A program made the translations under genes and the position numbers. Positions 42,789 to 51,725 of a stretch of DNA of 64,000 nt are shown one piece after another (within the stretch, counting starts at the first letter, position 1; every line of letters starts with the position of its first letter). The DNA lies in contig JAFUTU010000018.1 of assembly GCA_017484095.1 (NCBI GenBank), positions 1 through 64,000 of the forward strand. The letters run 5' to 3'. Under the pieces are notes generated by a model, which saw only the letters and a program-made list of their open reading frames with translations, was not told the DNA's origin and searched no databases. Origin of the DNA: Ruminococcus sp. Lineage in GTDB: Bacteria; Bacillota; Clostridia; Oscillospirales; Ruminococcaceae.

Positions 42789-42815
42789 AAGTATATGCTG
42801 TCGGACAGGCGGTGT
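42789..42815 (-). promoter_or_regulatory. candidate SigK-type promoter of sigK
   Basis: On the minus strand AC (complement of 42814-42815), 16 bases, CATATACTT (complement of 42789-42797), close to the SigK pattern AC-N16/17-CATAnnnTA with one mismatch. SigK controls its own gene in Bacillus. Confidence 0.35.
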
Positions 42816-42922
42816 ATGACGACATATTTAGCCATAGTGTCTGCAATACACGCGCAGCTTTAAACCGGGTCGGCTTTAGGATAATGACTGTGTCTTAATT
42901 TTTTCTCCCCTGTACAAAACAG

Positions 42923-42951
42923 TTGTTTTTTATGAAAAGATATGCTATAAT
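42923..42951 (+). promoter_or_regulatory. promoter of ptsI
   Basis: TTGTTT (42923-42928), 17 bases, TATAAT (42946-42951). AAACA-TTGTTT around the -35 forms a small inverted repeat. Confidence 0.65.
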
Positions 42952-43009
42952 GGTGTCATAATAAAATTTATAAACAGGCAGGCTAATCTGTAAAAAGGAG
43001 GCGGAGGAT

Positions 43010-44653
43010 ATGAAAAAATTCAGTGGCAAGGGAGTTTACGGAGCAATAGCTATTGGCAAAGTCACTGTTTTCAAGCGGCAGGAGGCTTCGGTCCGCCGCA
43101 CTCATGTTGATGATACAGCAGCAGAGCTCCTGCGCGTTGAAAACGCAAAGGCTCTGGCGACCGAGCAGCTTTCAGCTATTTACGAGAAGGCTCTTAAAGA
43201 GGTCGGCGAGACTCATGCTCAGATATTCGAGATTCACATGATGATGCTGGAGGACGATGACTACAACGAGTCTATCCGCAATATCATAGAGACCCAGTCG
43301 GTTAACTCAGAGTATGCGGTAGCGGTGACCTCGGATAATTTTGCTGAGATGTTCGCTTCTATGGACGATGCCTATATGCAGGCACGTTCGGCTGACGTAA
43401 AAGATATCTCGAACAGGCTTATCGCCTGCCTTTCCGGCGGCGAAGAGAGTAAAGGCAGCAGCGATGATAAAATGATAGTCTGCGCAGACGATCTTGCTCC
43501 CAGTGAGACTGTCTCACTGGACAAGGACAGGGTGCTTGCTTTCGTCACAGCCTTCGGTTCGTCTAATTCTCACACTGCTATTCTTGCAAGTAATATGAAT
43601 ATTCCGGCAGTCATAAGCGTGGGCGAGGAGTTTATCTCAGAGATCAAAGACGGCGACAGGCTGATTGTGGACGGCCATACAGGTGAGGTAATAGTTGATC
43701 CCGATGACGAGACTGTTTCCGAATATACCGAGAAACAGCAGGCTGACACTAAAAAGAAGGCTCTTCTCCAGGAGCTTAAAGGTAAAGAGAACATCACCAA
43801 GGACGGCAGAAGCGTAAAGATATACGCAAACATCGGCGGTGTGGACGGCATAGGTGCAGTGCTTGCAAACGATGCAGGCGGCATCGGTCTGTTCAGAAGC
43901 GAGTTTCTCTATCTCGAAAGCGAGGACTACCCTACCGAGGAGCAGCAGTTCGCAGCCTACCGTAAGGTGCTGGAAAGCATGGCAGGTAAAAAGGTCATTA
44001 TCCGCACCCTTGATATCGGCGCCGACAAGCAGATAGATTATTTCAAGCTGGACAAGGAGGACAATCCTGCCCTTGGATTCAGAGCAGTAAGGATATGCCT
44101 TACACGCCCTGAGATCTTCCGCACACAGCTGCGTGCGCTCTACAGAGCTTCGGCTTTCGGAGAACTGGGAATAATGTTCCCGATGATAACAAGTGTAAAC
44201 GAAGTTGAGCAGTGCCTTACAATATGCGAACAGGTAAAGCGAGAACTCGAAGATGAAGATATCCCCTTCAGCGATAATGTCGAGATCGGTATAATGATCG
44301 AGACACCTGCGGCTGCTGTTATAAGCGACAAACTGGCTCCGCTTGTAGACTTTTTCAGCGTCGGCACTAATGACCTGACACAGTATACGCTAGCCTGCGA
44401 CAGACAGAATGCAAAGCTTGAAAAATTTGTTGACACTCACCATGAGGCAGTACTTAGGCTTATAGAGATGTCTGCAAAAAATGCTCATGAGAACGGCGCA
44501 TGGATCGGTATTTGCGGTGAGTTGGCAGCAGACACAGCCCTAACTGAAACCTTCCTGAGACTAGGAATAGACGAGCTTTCAGTATCGGCACCCTATGTGC
44601 TTGCGCTGAGAGAAAAGGTAAGGAGCCTTGACCTGTCTGCTGAAAAGAAATAA
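43010..44653 (+). CDS. ptsI: PTS enzyme I (phosphoenolpyruvate-protein phosphotransferase)
   Basis: Enzyme I passes phosphate from PEP to HPr in sugar uptake. The 547-residue protein has the active His in GSSNSHTAILA, the PEP-binding GIGLFRSEFL, FSVGTNDLTQYTLACDR and the acid/base Cys in GICGELAAD. AGGAGGCGGAGG precedes the ATG. It is alone, not beside ptsH, which also happens in clostridia where the system mainly serves regulation. Length is slightly below the usual 570. Confidence 0.95.
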   Translation: MKKFSGKGVYGAIAIGKVTVFKRQEASVRRTHVDDTAAELLRVENAKALATEQLSAIYEKALKEVGETHAQIFEIHMMMLEDDDYNESIRNIIETQSVNSEYAVAVTSDNFAEMFASMDDAYMQARSADVKDISNRLIACLSGGEESKGSSDDKMIVCADDLAPSETVSLDKDRVLAFVTAFGSSNSHTAILASNMNIPAVISVGEEFISEIKDGDRLIVDGHTGEVIVDPDDETVSEYTEKQQADTKKKALLQELKGKENITKDGRSVKIYANIGGVDGIGAVLANDAGGIGLFRSEFLYLESEDYPTEEQQFAAYRKVLESMAGKKVIIRTLDIGADKQIDYFKLDKEDNPALGFRAVRICLTRPEIFRTQLRALYRASAFGELGIMFPMITSVNEVEQCLTICEQVKRELEDEDIPFSDNVEIGIMIETPAAAVISDKLAPLVDFFSVGTNDLTQYTLACDRQNAKLEKFVDTHHEAVLRLIEMSAKNAHENGAWIGICGELAADTALTETFLRLGIDELSVSAPYVLALREKVRSLDLSAEKK

Positions 44654-44698
44654 CAACAAAACGCTCCGGGCAATAGCTCAGAGCGTTTTGTTGTTATT
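44649..44698. terminator. strong bidirectional terminator after ptsI
   Basis: AATAACAACAAAACGCTC (44649-44666, including the stop codon) is fully complementary to 44681-44698, an 18-bp stem. It also faces the end of the zinc operon on the minus strand. Confidence 0.9.
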
Positions 44699-44725
44699 CA
44701 ATACACAATCTGTAGTTTATAATAA

Positions 44726-45256
44726 TTATGCCGTTGTCATGACCGCATCAATTAGCTGGCAATACTGATATCCGTCCTCCACATAAGTATTGAAGGTCCC
44801 CTCAATAATTATCTCTGCATCAAGCTCAGGGTAATCGTCAGGATAAACGTAGTCTCCGCTCAGTTCAAACTCCATTCCCTGTGAGCAGCACGCCGCCGCA
44901 TCAGCTATCAGCACAGCGTAATAATCCTTTCCGTTATACTCAGTGTGCGCAAACGTACCCTTAGCCTTAACGGGCTGACCGATATAGGTTTCTGGGTAAT
45001 TCACCATATCAAACACCTGGGCATACACCATGTTACTGTCAAGAACGGTCAGGTCGATAAGCTCCCCTGCATCGGCCTCGTGAACGGCTTCGGTCTCGGC
45101 GACCGTCTCTGTCTTCTGAACTGCAGCAGGCGGCTCAGTCGTCACAGTCTCTGCCTTTGAAGTGCTGCTCTGCGTGAGCATGTCGATCTTTGAGGTATCA
45201 CCGCAGCCGCTGAGCATAACAACAGCCAGAGCAAATACAGCAATAATTCTTTTCAT
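44726..45256 (-). CDS. lipoprotein of the zinc-uptake operon
   Basis: A signal peptide ends at LSGC (Cys18), then a Thr/Glu-rich linker (to about 65) and a compact domain of 110 residues rich in beta strands (YIGQPVKAKGTFAH, YYAVLIADAAACC, AEIIIEGTF), which reads like an OB fold. It follows znuB after one base. Adjacent Cys in AACC and acidic patches could bind metal, but no family function is known to me. Confidence 0.6.
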   Translation of the reverse strand: MKRIIAVFALAVVMLSGCGDTSKIDMLTQSSTSKAETVTTEPPAAVQKTETVAETEAVHEADAGELIDLTVLDSNMVYAQVFDMVNYPETYIGQPVKAKGTFAHTEYNGKDYYAVLIADAAACCSQGMEFELSGDYVYPDDYPELDAEIIIEGTFNTYVEDGYQYCQLIDAVMTTA

Positions 45257-45257
45257 T

Positions 45258-46106
45258 TTAAGTCCTCCTTACAAACAGCGAAACAACGCTGAAAATAACA
45301 AATACGAAAATATCTGCGGAAACTATCGTAGAACCGACAGGAGTCGAGAACAGGATAGAAACCAGTATCCCCGCTGCCGCACAGATAACCGATATCAGCG
45401 CCGAGCATACGATAACGCCCTTAAAGCTCTTAAACAGGCGCATCGCCGAAAGCGACGGAAAAATAATAAGTGCCGAGATAAGCAGTGATCCCACCAGATT
45501 CATAGCCAGCACTATTATAAGTGCCGTTATAACTGCGATCATCAGGTTATAAGCGTTCGCCTTTACGCCTGTTGCTTTTGCGAAGCTCTCATCAAAGGTC
45601 ACAGCGAAAATTTTATTGTAAAACAGCACGAACACTGTTATTACGACCAACGCCATACCTATGCAGAGCCAGACCTCACCTTTTGTAAGTGTCAGTATAG
45701 AGGTGGAGCCAAAAAGCGTGCTGCAAACATCTCCCGCTACGTTTGCTGACTTTGAAAACAGGTTTATCAGCATATAACCTACCGCCAGCGCTCCGACAGA
45801 TATCATTGCAACCGCTGCATCGCCTTTTATTTTGGTATCCTGCCCTGTCCGCAGCAGAAGTATTGCTGATATCACAGTCACAGGCAGTATTATTATCATC
45901 TTTTCAGTAAGACCTGCAACAATCGCCACCGCCATTGCACCAAAGGCAACGTGTGATAACCCGTCTCCGATGAACGAAAACCTCTTCAGCACCAGTGTAA
46001 CTCCAAGCAGTGACGAGCAGAGCGCTATAAGCAGTCCTACGATCATCGCATAGCGAACAAAAGGAAATGTGAAATAAAACTGAAGCTTTTCTATCATCTC
46101 ACTCAT
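45258..46106 (-). CDS. znuB: zinc ABC transporter permease
   Basis: This ABC-3 family permease has 282 residues and eight to nine membrane helices; GDGLSHVAFGAMAVA is the family hallmark. ATG 46106 has GGAAGGAG nine bases upstream; ATG 46115 would start on top of that site. It overlaps znuC by eight bases. Confidence 0.88.
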   Translation of the reverse strand: MSEMIEKLQFYFTFPFVRYAMIVGLLIALCSSLLGVTLVLKRFSFIGDGLSHVAFGAMAVAIVAGLTEKMIIILPVTVISAILLLRTGQDTKIKGDAAVAMISVGALAVGYMLINLFSKSANVAGDVCSTLFGSTSILTLTKGEVWLCIGMALVVITVFVLFYNKIFAVTFDESFAKATGVKANAYNLMIAVITALIIVLAMNLVGSLLISALIIFPSLSAMRLFKSFKGVIVCSALISVICAAAGILVSILFSTPVGSTIVSADIFVFVIFSVVSLFVRRT

Positions 46107-46818
46107 TGGTCTCATCTCCTTCCGCTAAAAAGAGCTTTCCTGCCCTGCTGTTCAAGTAGTCGTCCTTAGTTCCGAAGAAAAGCTGTTTGCTGCTGCCGAT
46201 ATGCAGGATATGGCTCGCATATCTGACTGCGGCATGAACATCGTGAGAGACCATTATCACTGTGATGCCTTCCGTATTGAGCTTTGATATAAGCTCATAA
46301 AAGTCGGTCTGCGCCTTCGGGTCAAGACCTGTTACAGGCTCATCGAGAAGAAGAAGTCTGCTCGTTGCACAAAGCGCTCTGGCGAGAAGAACTCTCTGCT
46401 GCTGACCGCCTGAAAGCTCACGGTAGCAGCGTTTTTTTAGCTCTGTTATCCCTAACTGCTTCATATTCTTCTCCGCAAGCTCCTTCTGCTCTTTCGAGTA
46501 GAACGGTCTCAGTCCGCATTTTGAAAGGCAGCCCGAGAGCACTATTTCTTTTACTGTCGCAGGGAAATCTCTCTGTACAACTGTCTGCTGCGGAAGATAG
46601 CCTATCTCATTCGGCTTCAAACCGCCGACCCAGTCTATCTTTCCCGACATCACACTTTTAAGACCTAAAAGCGCCTTTATAAGCGTGCTCTTTCCCGAAC
46701 CGTTCTCGCCGAGGATACAAAGATAATCACCGCCGGACACTGTGAATTCCAGCTCCTGCACGACCGCATTCCCTTCATAGCCCAGCGAAACACCGCTGCA
46801 AATGATCTGCTCACTCAT
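46099..46818 (-). CDS. znuC: zinc ABC transporter ATP-binding protein
   Basis: The 239-residue ATPase has Walker A GENGSGKST, Q-loop YLPQQ, signature LSGGQQQR and Walker B LLLLDEPVTGLD. The ABC-3 partners on either side and the Fur-type repressor point to zinc rather than manganese. Confidence 0.88.
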   Translation of the reverse strand: MSEQIICSGVSLGYEGNAVVQELEFTVSGGDYLCILGENGSGKSTLIKALLGLKSVMSGKIDWVGGLKPNEIGYLPQQTVVQRDFPATVKEIVLSGCLSKCGLRPFYSKEQKELAEKNMKQLGITELKKRCYRELSGGQQQRVLLARALCATSRLLLLDEPVTGLDPKAQTDFYELISKLNTEGITVIMVSHDVHAAVRYASHILHIGSSKQLFFGTKDDYLNSRAGKLFLAEGDETNE

Positions 46819-46855
46819 TTATAAATCCTCATTTCTTACACTGATGTAGTTGGTA

Positions 46856-47836
46856 TTATCCCAGGTCAGCTTTCAAAGTATCATAGTTTTTCTGCATAAG
46901 GCTCAAATATGTCACTCCCTCGTCCATCTGCTCCTTTGATACTGACTGAACAGATTCAAGAACAGCTATCTTCTGATCCTTGCTCTTGGTAGAATCTATC
47001 ACTGACTGAGCAATACGGCTGTCGGAGTTCTCTATAGTGTAGATCGTATCTGCACCAAGCTCGTCAAGCTTCCCTGCAAGAAAAGTGATAGTTTCAAAGC
47101 TTGCCTCAGTCTCAGCTGAACAGCCCGCAAATGCCGCATAATAGTCAAGCCTGTAATCGTCAGTGAAATATCGGAACGGAAAACGGTCTCCGAAGATAAG
47201 CGTCTTTTCACTTGCATTGTCAAAAAGTTCTTTAAAATCACTATCAAGGGCGTCAAGCTTTTCGGTATAGTCTGCAAGGTTCGCTTTATAGGTCTTAGCA
47301 TTGTCCTTGTCTATCGCGCAAAGCTCGTCCGATATCTTAGTACATAATGTTTTTGCATTTCTGAGCGATAGCCATACGTGCTCATCGTATTCAGGTCCTT
47401 CCTCTTCCTCCTCGTGCTCTTCCTCTGCTACCTGCATACCCTCCTTGACCTCTTCCTCCTTTGCGGAGCTTCCGATCACTTCAAGCATATTTATCACTTT
47501 CATTTTTTTGTTTGTAGCTTCCTTTATTGCGTCCTCGACCCAGCCGTCAGATTCACCGCCCACATATATGAACAAATCGCACGATCCGATCTTCATAATG
47601 TCCTCAGCAGTCGGCTGATAGTTGTGCAGGTCTATCCCGTTATCAAGAAGATAGGTGATGTCAGCGTCCTTGGCGAGATCTCCCATTATTTCCAGTGTCC
47701 ACTCATATTCAGGGAATATGGTGCAGACCACCTTAACTTTTGCCTCACTGCTTTTGCCTGCCGCACCGCAGCCTACAACGCTCAGCATCATGACCGCGCT
47801 CAGTAAAAGCGCTCCTAGTCTCTTAAAAAATGGCAT
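46856..47836 (-). CDS. znuA: zinc-binding lipoprotein of the ABC transporter
   Basis: The solute-binding protein of cluster A-I has 326 residues. A lipobox VVGC is near residue 23, metal-binding His occurs in GIDLHNYQP, and an acidic, His-containing loop EEEHEEEEEGPEYDEHVW sits before the second metal His. Such a loop is typical for zinc-specific ZnuA/AdcA. ATG 47836 with GGGAGG before it is used; the frame is open to 47872. Confidence 0.88.
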   Translation of the reverse strand: MPFFKRLGALLLSAVMMLSVVGCGAAGKSSEAKVKVVCTIFPEYEWTLEIMGDLAKDADITYLLDNGIDLHNYQPTAEDIMKIGSCDLFIYVGGESDGWVEDAIKEATNKKMKVINMLEVIGSSAKEEEVKEGMQVAEEEHEEEEEGPEYDEHVWLSLRNAKTLCTKISDELCAIDKDNAKTYKANLADYTEKLDALDSDFKELFDNASEKTLIFGDRFPFRYFTDDYRLDYYAAFAGCSAETEASFETITFLAGKLDELGADTIYTIENSDSRIAQSVIDSTKSKDQKIAVLESVQSVSKEQMDEGVTYLSLMQKNYDTLKADLG

Positions 47837-47883
47837 AATATTAGCCTCCCTTTCAGATAGAAATACTTGCAATTAAATGCGTG

Positions 47884-47923
47884 AAAAAGGCACACCCCGC
47901 CCCTAAAAAGGCGCAGTATGCCC
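47884..47923 (-). terminator. hairpin between the small membrane protein gene and znuA
   Basis: Minus strand: GGCATAC-TGCGCC pairs with GGGGCG-GTGTGCC, followed by T5. It lies inside the zinc operon and no promoter is seen after it, so it probably lets part of the transcripts through, giving more zur mRNA than znuACB. Its GGCATAC/GTGTGCC ends resemble the three plus-strand repeats. Confidence 0.6.
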
Positions 47924-47936
47924 ATAGTATCCCTAT

Positions 47937-48236
47937 CTAATCGAGAAGCTTTACCTTCAATGATATCGGTGTTGCTGATCTGTGAGCGGTCATGTCAATA
48001 ATAATTACAGCAGCCGCCGCTACCGACAAAAATGCAGCAGCAAAGAACGCACCTACTGCGAGAGATACCGCAGAAAGCACTTTCTCACACTGTTCCACTG
48101 CCAAACATATCTCACAGCCCTCACCTATACACTCGTGGTCGGATTCAAGCGCAACAAATAAAGACGAGCCTAGAATTATCACGCCTAACAGCAATGCAAA
48201 TACTAATGCGATAATGCGCTGCTTTCTGCTTATCAT
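47937..48236 (-). CDS. small two-helix membrane protein with H-C-C-C motif
   Basis: The 99-residue protein has two membrane helices (about 7-30 and 57-82). Between them, outside, lies HECIGEGCEICLAVEQCE with one His and four Cys, a ready metal site. It sits between the Fur-type repressor and znuA under their promoter. Similar short proteins occur beside zur/znu genes in other clostridia without an assigned function. A role as metal sensor or zinc-delivery partner is inference. Confidence 0.65.
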   Translation of the reverse strand: MISRKQRIIALVFALLLGVIILGSSLFVALESDHECIGEGCEICLAVEQCEKVLSAVSLAVGAFFAAAFLSVAAAAVIIIDMTAHRSATPISLKVKLLD

Positions 48237-48256
48237 TCCGACTCACCTCACTTAAA

Positions 48257-48661
48257 CTAGATCTTGCACTCCCGACACACACCCGTAAGTACCATACTTG
48301 TGTCGATGTAAAAGCCCTCACGCTCATACATCTGCTCTATCATTCGCTGACAGTTCCAGTCATTCATATGCATTAGCCTGCCGCACTCCCTGCATTTCAT
48401 ATGCAGATGCTCCCGGCAATGCTCGCTGTCAGCTATCTGATAACCGAATTCTCTGCTGCAGCCCTTAACGGTGCGCTTGACCGTTCCGTCCTCCACAAGC
48501 TTCTTTATCAGCCTGTAGACAGTGCTCTCAGCAGGCACCTTTTTGATTTTCGTATCCTGCTTCATAGCGCTGACGATCTGAGCTACAGTAATCGCCTCGC
48601 TCCTGTTTTCCTTGAGAAATGCGATAAGCTCTTCACGCTGAGCAGTTTTATATGCCCCCAT
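48257..48661 (-). CDS. zur: Fur-family repressor, Zur-like
   Basis: The 134-residue protein has an N-terminal winged helix (PAESTVYRLIKKLVEDGTVKR) and a C-terminal dimer domain. His residues in HCREHLHMKCRECGRL make a regulatory metal site and CxxC pairs (CREC, CREC) the structural zinc. The neighbouring znu genes show it is probably the zinc sensor. It leads the operon, so it likely represses itself. Confidence 0.85.
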   Translation of the reverse strand: MGAYKTAQREELIAFLKENRSEAITVAQIVSAMKQDTKIKKVPAESTVYRLIKKLVEDGTVKRTVKGCSREFGYQIADSEHCREHLHMKCRECGRLMHMNDWNCQRMIEQMYEREGFYIDTSMVLTGVCRECKI

Positions 48662-48677
48662 AACTTGCCTCCAAATT

Positions 48678-48777
48678 AAGAGTAACTTTCAAATTCAGAT
48701 TATATCATTGTTTTTCCCTCCTGTCAAGAGCCTGATATGCTTTTTTTACGTCGTGTTCACATTTGAGAGTTACTATC
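48678..48777 (-). promoter_or_regulatory. promoter of the zinc operon with two candidate Zur boxes
   Basis: TTGACA (complement of 48722-48727), 17 bases, TATAAT (complement of 48699-48704). Two 13-base near-palindromes flank it: AAGAGTAACTTTC (48678-48690, between -10 and the start codon) and GAGAGTTACTATC (48765-48777, upstream of -35). Both fit GAnAGTnACTnTC on one strand. Repeat, symmetry and placement suit a metalloregulator operator. Confidence 0.75.
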
Positions 48778-48871
48778 AGTTTTACTAATTGTCCTAACGA
48801 AACTAATTATTCAGATCAAAGCATCTATCAGAACAGAAACCAACGTTAATACAAACTTCATTGACAGTTCT

Positions 48872-48899
48872 TTGACAGTTATCAAAACTGTGATATAAT
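48872..48899 (+). promoter_or_regulatory. promoter of the symporter gene
   Basis: TTGACA (48872-48877), 16 bases, TATAAT (48894-48899). TTGACAGTT also occurs 12 bases earlier, and ACAGTT-ATCAA-AACTGT forms an inverted repeat at the -35, a possible operator. Confidence 0.8.
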
Positions 48900-48934
48900 A
48901 CCAGCATTGTTATGTTATGAACAGGAGATAAAGA

Positions 48935-50359
48935 ATGAAACGATTCAACGAACTTATCAGTTCCATAGACAGCTATGTATGGGGTGTGCCTCTTATAGCG
49001 CTGATACTTATATGCGGAATGTTTCTGTCATTGCGTGTGGGCTTTGTTCAGGTTAGAAAGCTGGGCAAGGCACTTAAATTCATGCTTAAAGACGAAGAAG
49101 GAGAAAGCGGCGAGATATCCAGCTTTGCAGCACTCTGCACTGCACTTTCTGCAACTGTCGGCACAGGAAACATAGTCGGTGTCGCCACCGCGATAACAAC
49201 AGGAGGACCGGGTGCTTTATTCTGGATGGAGGTCGCAGCCTTTTTCGGAATGGCGACAAAGTATGCCGAAGGTCTTCTTGCAGTGAAATACAGAGTTGCT
49301 GACTCTGACGGGAGTATGCTCGGCGGACCGTTTTACTATATCGAGAATGGACTCGGCAAAAAGTGGAGACCTCTTGCAAAGGCATTTGCCCTTTTCGGAG
49401 TGCTTGCGGGTCTTTTCGGGATAGGAACCATAACACAGATAAACGGCATCACCTCAGCAGCAAATAACTTTTTTGACCCGAAAGGAAATTGGAGCTTTGA
49501 GCTGTTCGGAAATAAAGTGACGGTAGTAACAGTTATCGCAGGACTGATAGTTACTGTACTGGCAGCACTTATAATCTTCGGCGGCATAAAGAGCATCTCC
49601 TCGGTTTCTCAGGTCGTGGTCCCGATAATGATCGTTCTCTATATAGGCAGCTGCCTTTTGATAGTTCTGACAAACATAACAAGCATACCTTCTGCCGCTG
49701 CGACGATAGTTAAAAGCGCATTCGGCTTTAAGCCTGTTGCAGGCGGCGCAGCGGGATTTTCAGTTATGATGCTTTCTATGCGCTCCGGCATTGCTAGGGG
49801 TATCTTCTCAAACGAAGCTGGCTTAGGTTCAGCACCGATCGCCGCAGCCGCAGCCCGTACAAAAGAACCTGCAAGACAGGGTCTTGTGACCATGACAGGC
49901 ACCTTTATCGACACGATACTTGTCTGCACTATGACCGGTCTGGCGATAGTAATGGCGGGAAGCTATAATAAAGGCCTTGTGGGCGTTGCTGTCACCACTG
50001 ACGCTTTTCAAAACGGTCTGCCTTTCCCTGCAAAAGTCTCCGCATTCATTCTTATGATATGCCTTGCCGTTTTTGCATTCACAACTATCCTCGGCTGGAA
50101 CTATTATTCCGAGCGCTGTCTCAGCTACCTTATCGGAGGTGCTGACCGCCGTATTTCATCTGCATTTAACGTTATCTATATCGCTGCTGTGTTTATAGGT
50201 CCGTATCTTACCGTTCAGGCAGTCTGGAACATAGCTGATATTTTCAACGGACTTATGGCAATTCCTAATGTGATCGCACTTCTTCTCCTGTCAGGTATAG
50301 TTGCAGAAGAAACGAAAACCTATCTTGTCCGCCTTAAACGAGGAGAAACAGATCGGTAA
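48935..50359 (+). CDS. sodium/alanine (AGCS family) symporter
   Basis: This 474-residue protein imports small amino acids with sodium. It has about ten membrane helices and the AGCS marks ALCTALSATVGTGNIVGVATAI, GGPGALFWM and IFSNEAGLGSAPIAAAAA. AGGAG precedes the ATG. It is a single gene with its own terminator. Alanine or glycine is the usual substrate, not provable here. Confidence 0.9.
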   Translation: MKRFNELISSIDSYVWGVPLIALILICGMFLSLRVGFVQVRKLGKALKFMLKDEEGESGEISSFAALCTALSATVGTGNIVGVATAITTGGPGALFWMEVAAFFGMATKYAEGLLAVKYRVADSDGSMLGGPFYYIENGLGKKWRPLAKAFALFGVLAGLFGIGTITQINGITSAANNFFDPKGNWSFELFGNKVTVVTVIAGLIVTVLAALIIFGGIKSISSVSQVVVPIMIVLYIGSCLLIVLTNITSIPSAAATIVKSAFGFKPVAGGAAGFSVMMLSMRSGIARGIFSNEAGLGSAPIAAAAARTKEPARQGLVTMTGTFIDTILVCTMTGLAIVMAGSYNKGLVGVAVTTDAFQNGLPFPAKVSAFILMICLAVFAFTTILGWNYYSERCLSYLIGGADRRISSAFNVIYIAAVFIGPYLTVQAVWNIADIFNGLMAIPNVIALLLLSGIVAEETKTYLVRLKRGETDR

Positions 50360-50389
50360 AGTGAATTATCATGGTAATATCATAAAAAA

Positions 50390-50425
50390 AAGATCAGAGG
50401 TTCATCATTCCTCTGATCTTATTTT
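50390..50425. terminator. bidirectional terminator after the symporter gene
   Basis: AAGATCAGAGG (50390-50400) pairs with CCTCTGATCTT (50410-50420), followed by ATTTTT and preceded by A8. The right arm lies within the end of the converging membrane protein gene. Confidence 0.88.
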
Positions 50426-50782
50426 TCTGCTTAATTCAAGTATCTGATCTCGGTATTTATCCCTGCTCCGACGCGTAACAGCTTTGCTGATCGGCGCTGC
50501 TGAGCCTGCTGTCACCAGACCAAGTATCCCGACGACCATACCGGCTATCAGGTGATCGAAGCTTAGCACAAGACTTAGCCCGAAGCCCAGTATCAGAACG
50601 CCTGCCAAGCCGACCGCTATACCTATAAAAGTGCCAGGCATCTCAGCACGCCTGTCCAGCTTTTTCAGTTCTTCGAGATCACTGTCATTATTAGTGTATG
50701 GCTCGGCATACTTTGCAGTTATCCTGTCGACCTCACTGTTTTTTGCAGGTGAGTAGCTGTATGTGAATCTATTCTCATCCAT
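50405..50782 (-). CDS. small two-helix membrane protein
   Basis: The 125-residue protein has a polar N-terminus, two membrane helices (about 52-72 and 78-98) and a basic C-terminal tail (RRSRDKYRDQILELSRKIR). No family is recognised with certainty. It overlaps the preceding membrane protein gene by eight bases and ends the two-component operon. Confidence 0.7.
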   Translation of the reverse strand: MDENRFTYSYSPAKNSEVDRITAKYAEPYTNNDSDLEELKKLDRRAEMPGTFIGIAVGLAGVLILGFGLSLVLSFDHLIAGMVVGILGLVTAGSAAPISKAVTRRSRDKYRDQILELSRKIRSEE

Positions 50783-51725
50783 TATCCAAGTCCCCCGTCT
50801 GCTTTCTATAAAGTTCTGTTTTCCTGGTACCGTTAATTATCATATATGTTGCTATCGCGAGCACAATAGCCATAACAACACTGCCCGTTACCGTATTCAT
50901 CATCCTTCGGAAGCTTTCCTCATCCGCAGAACCGAAAGCGTGAAGCATAGACGTCTGCAACGAGAACATCGACATGACAGCTCCCGTCAGTGCAAGGTCT
51001 TTGGCAGCTGAAAGTATCGCATTGTCGCGCTTATGGAAAGAAACAACATTGTATATCGCCAAAACAAACAAATAAAACGTATATGCCGCAGATATTATGA
51101 CTGCCGCCTGTGAAAACTCATTCGCTTTATTCTGCCAGATCATTTGTACTGCCATGCCGCCCACAGCTATATCCAGTATCATCATAAGGCAGCCGCAAAG
51201 ACGGTAAGTTTTATATTCATGAAGCTTTATCTCTGTACCAGAAATAAGGTTGTTCTTTCTGCGCTGCCCACGCATAAGGAAAAAGCGTATCCCGCCGAGG
51301 AACAGATAGTATATACCTATAGACCACAGCCACGCAGAATCGTATATAGCACCCGTTACCACCTTGAACACCGCATAAAACAGGTTTATTACCAAACCCA
51401 GATACAGTCCTGCCTCGGCACGAAAATCCATGCTTTCAAGGTACAGCCTTGTATATTTATACCTGCGCATGAATGCTTTTATCGCCCTGACAGGCCGCAG
51501 CTCATCACCCTTTATCAGAGCCTTTACCCGATCTTTGATACGCTTGAAATTGATTATGCTTATCACCAGAGCGTAAGCCGATATAAAATATGCTGCCAGT
51601 GCAACAGGGTGCTCGCAAGAAAGCTTTTTCAGCGCATATATGACCAATGGAAAAGCAATGATATCAACTGTCAGCAGCACTTTGAGCGGCGGCTTGAACA
51701 GCTTATGGATCATTTTTCTTAACAT
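50775..51725 (-). CDS. multi-spanning membrane protein
   Basis: The 316-residue protein has about eight membrane helices, paired by short basic loops (FKRIKDRVKALIKG, MRGQRRKNN). No catalytic motif or known transporter signature is visible. Its start lies in the histidine kinase gene; ATG 51725, eight bases after GAGGAG, fits best (ATG 51728 and GTG 51734 are alternatives). Operon context suggests it works with, or is sensed by, the two-component system. Confidence 0.7.
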   Translation of the reverse strand: MLRKMIHKLFKPPLKVLLTVDIIAFPLVIYALKKLSCEHPVALAAYFISAYALVISIINFKRIKDRVKALIKGDELRPVRAIKAFMRRYKYTRLYLESMDFRAEAGLYLGLVINLFYAVFKVVTGAIYDSAWLWSIGIYYLFLGGIRFFLMRGQRRKNNLISGTEIKLHEYKTYRLCGCLMMILDIAVGGMAVQMIWQNKANEFSQAAVIISAAYTFYLFVLAIYNVVSFHKRDNAILSAAKDLALTGAVMSMFSLQTSMLHAFGSADEESFRRMMNTVTGSVVMAIVLAIATYMIINGTRKTELYRKQTGDLDNG

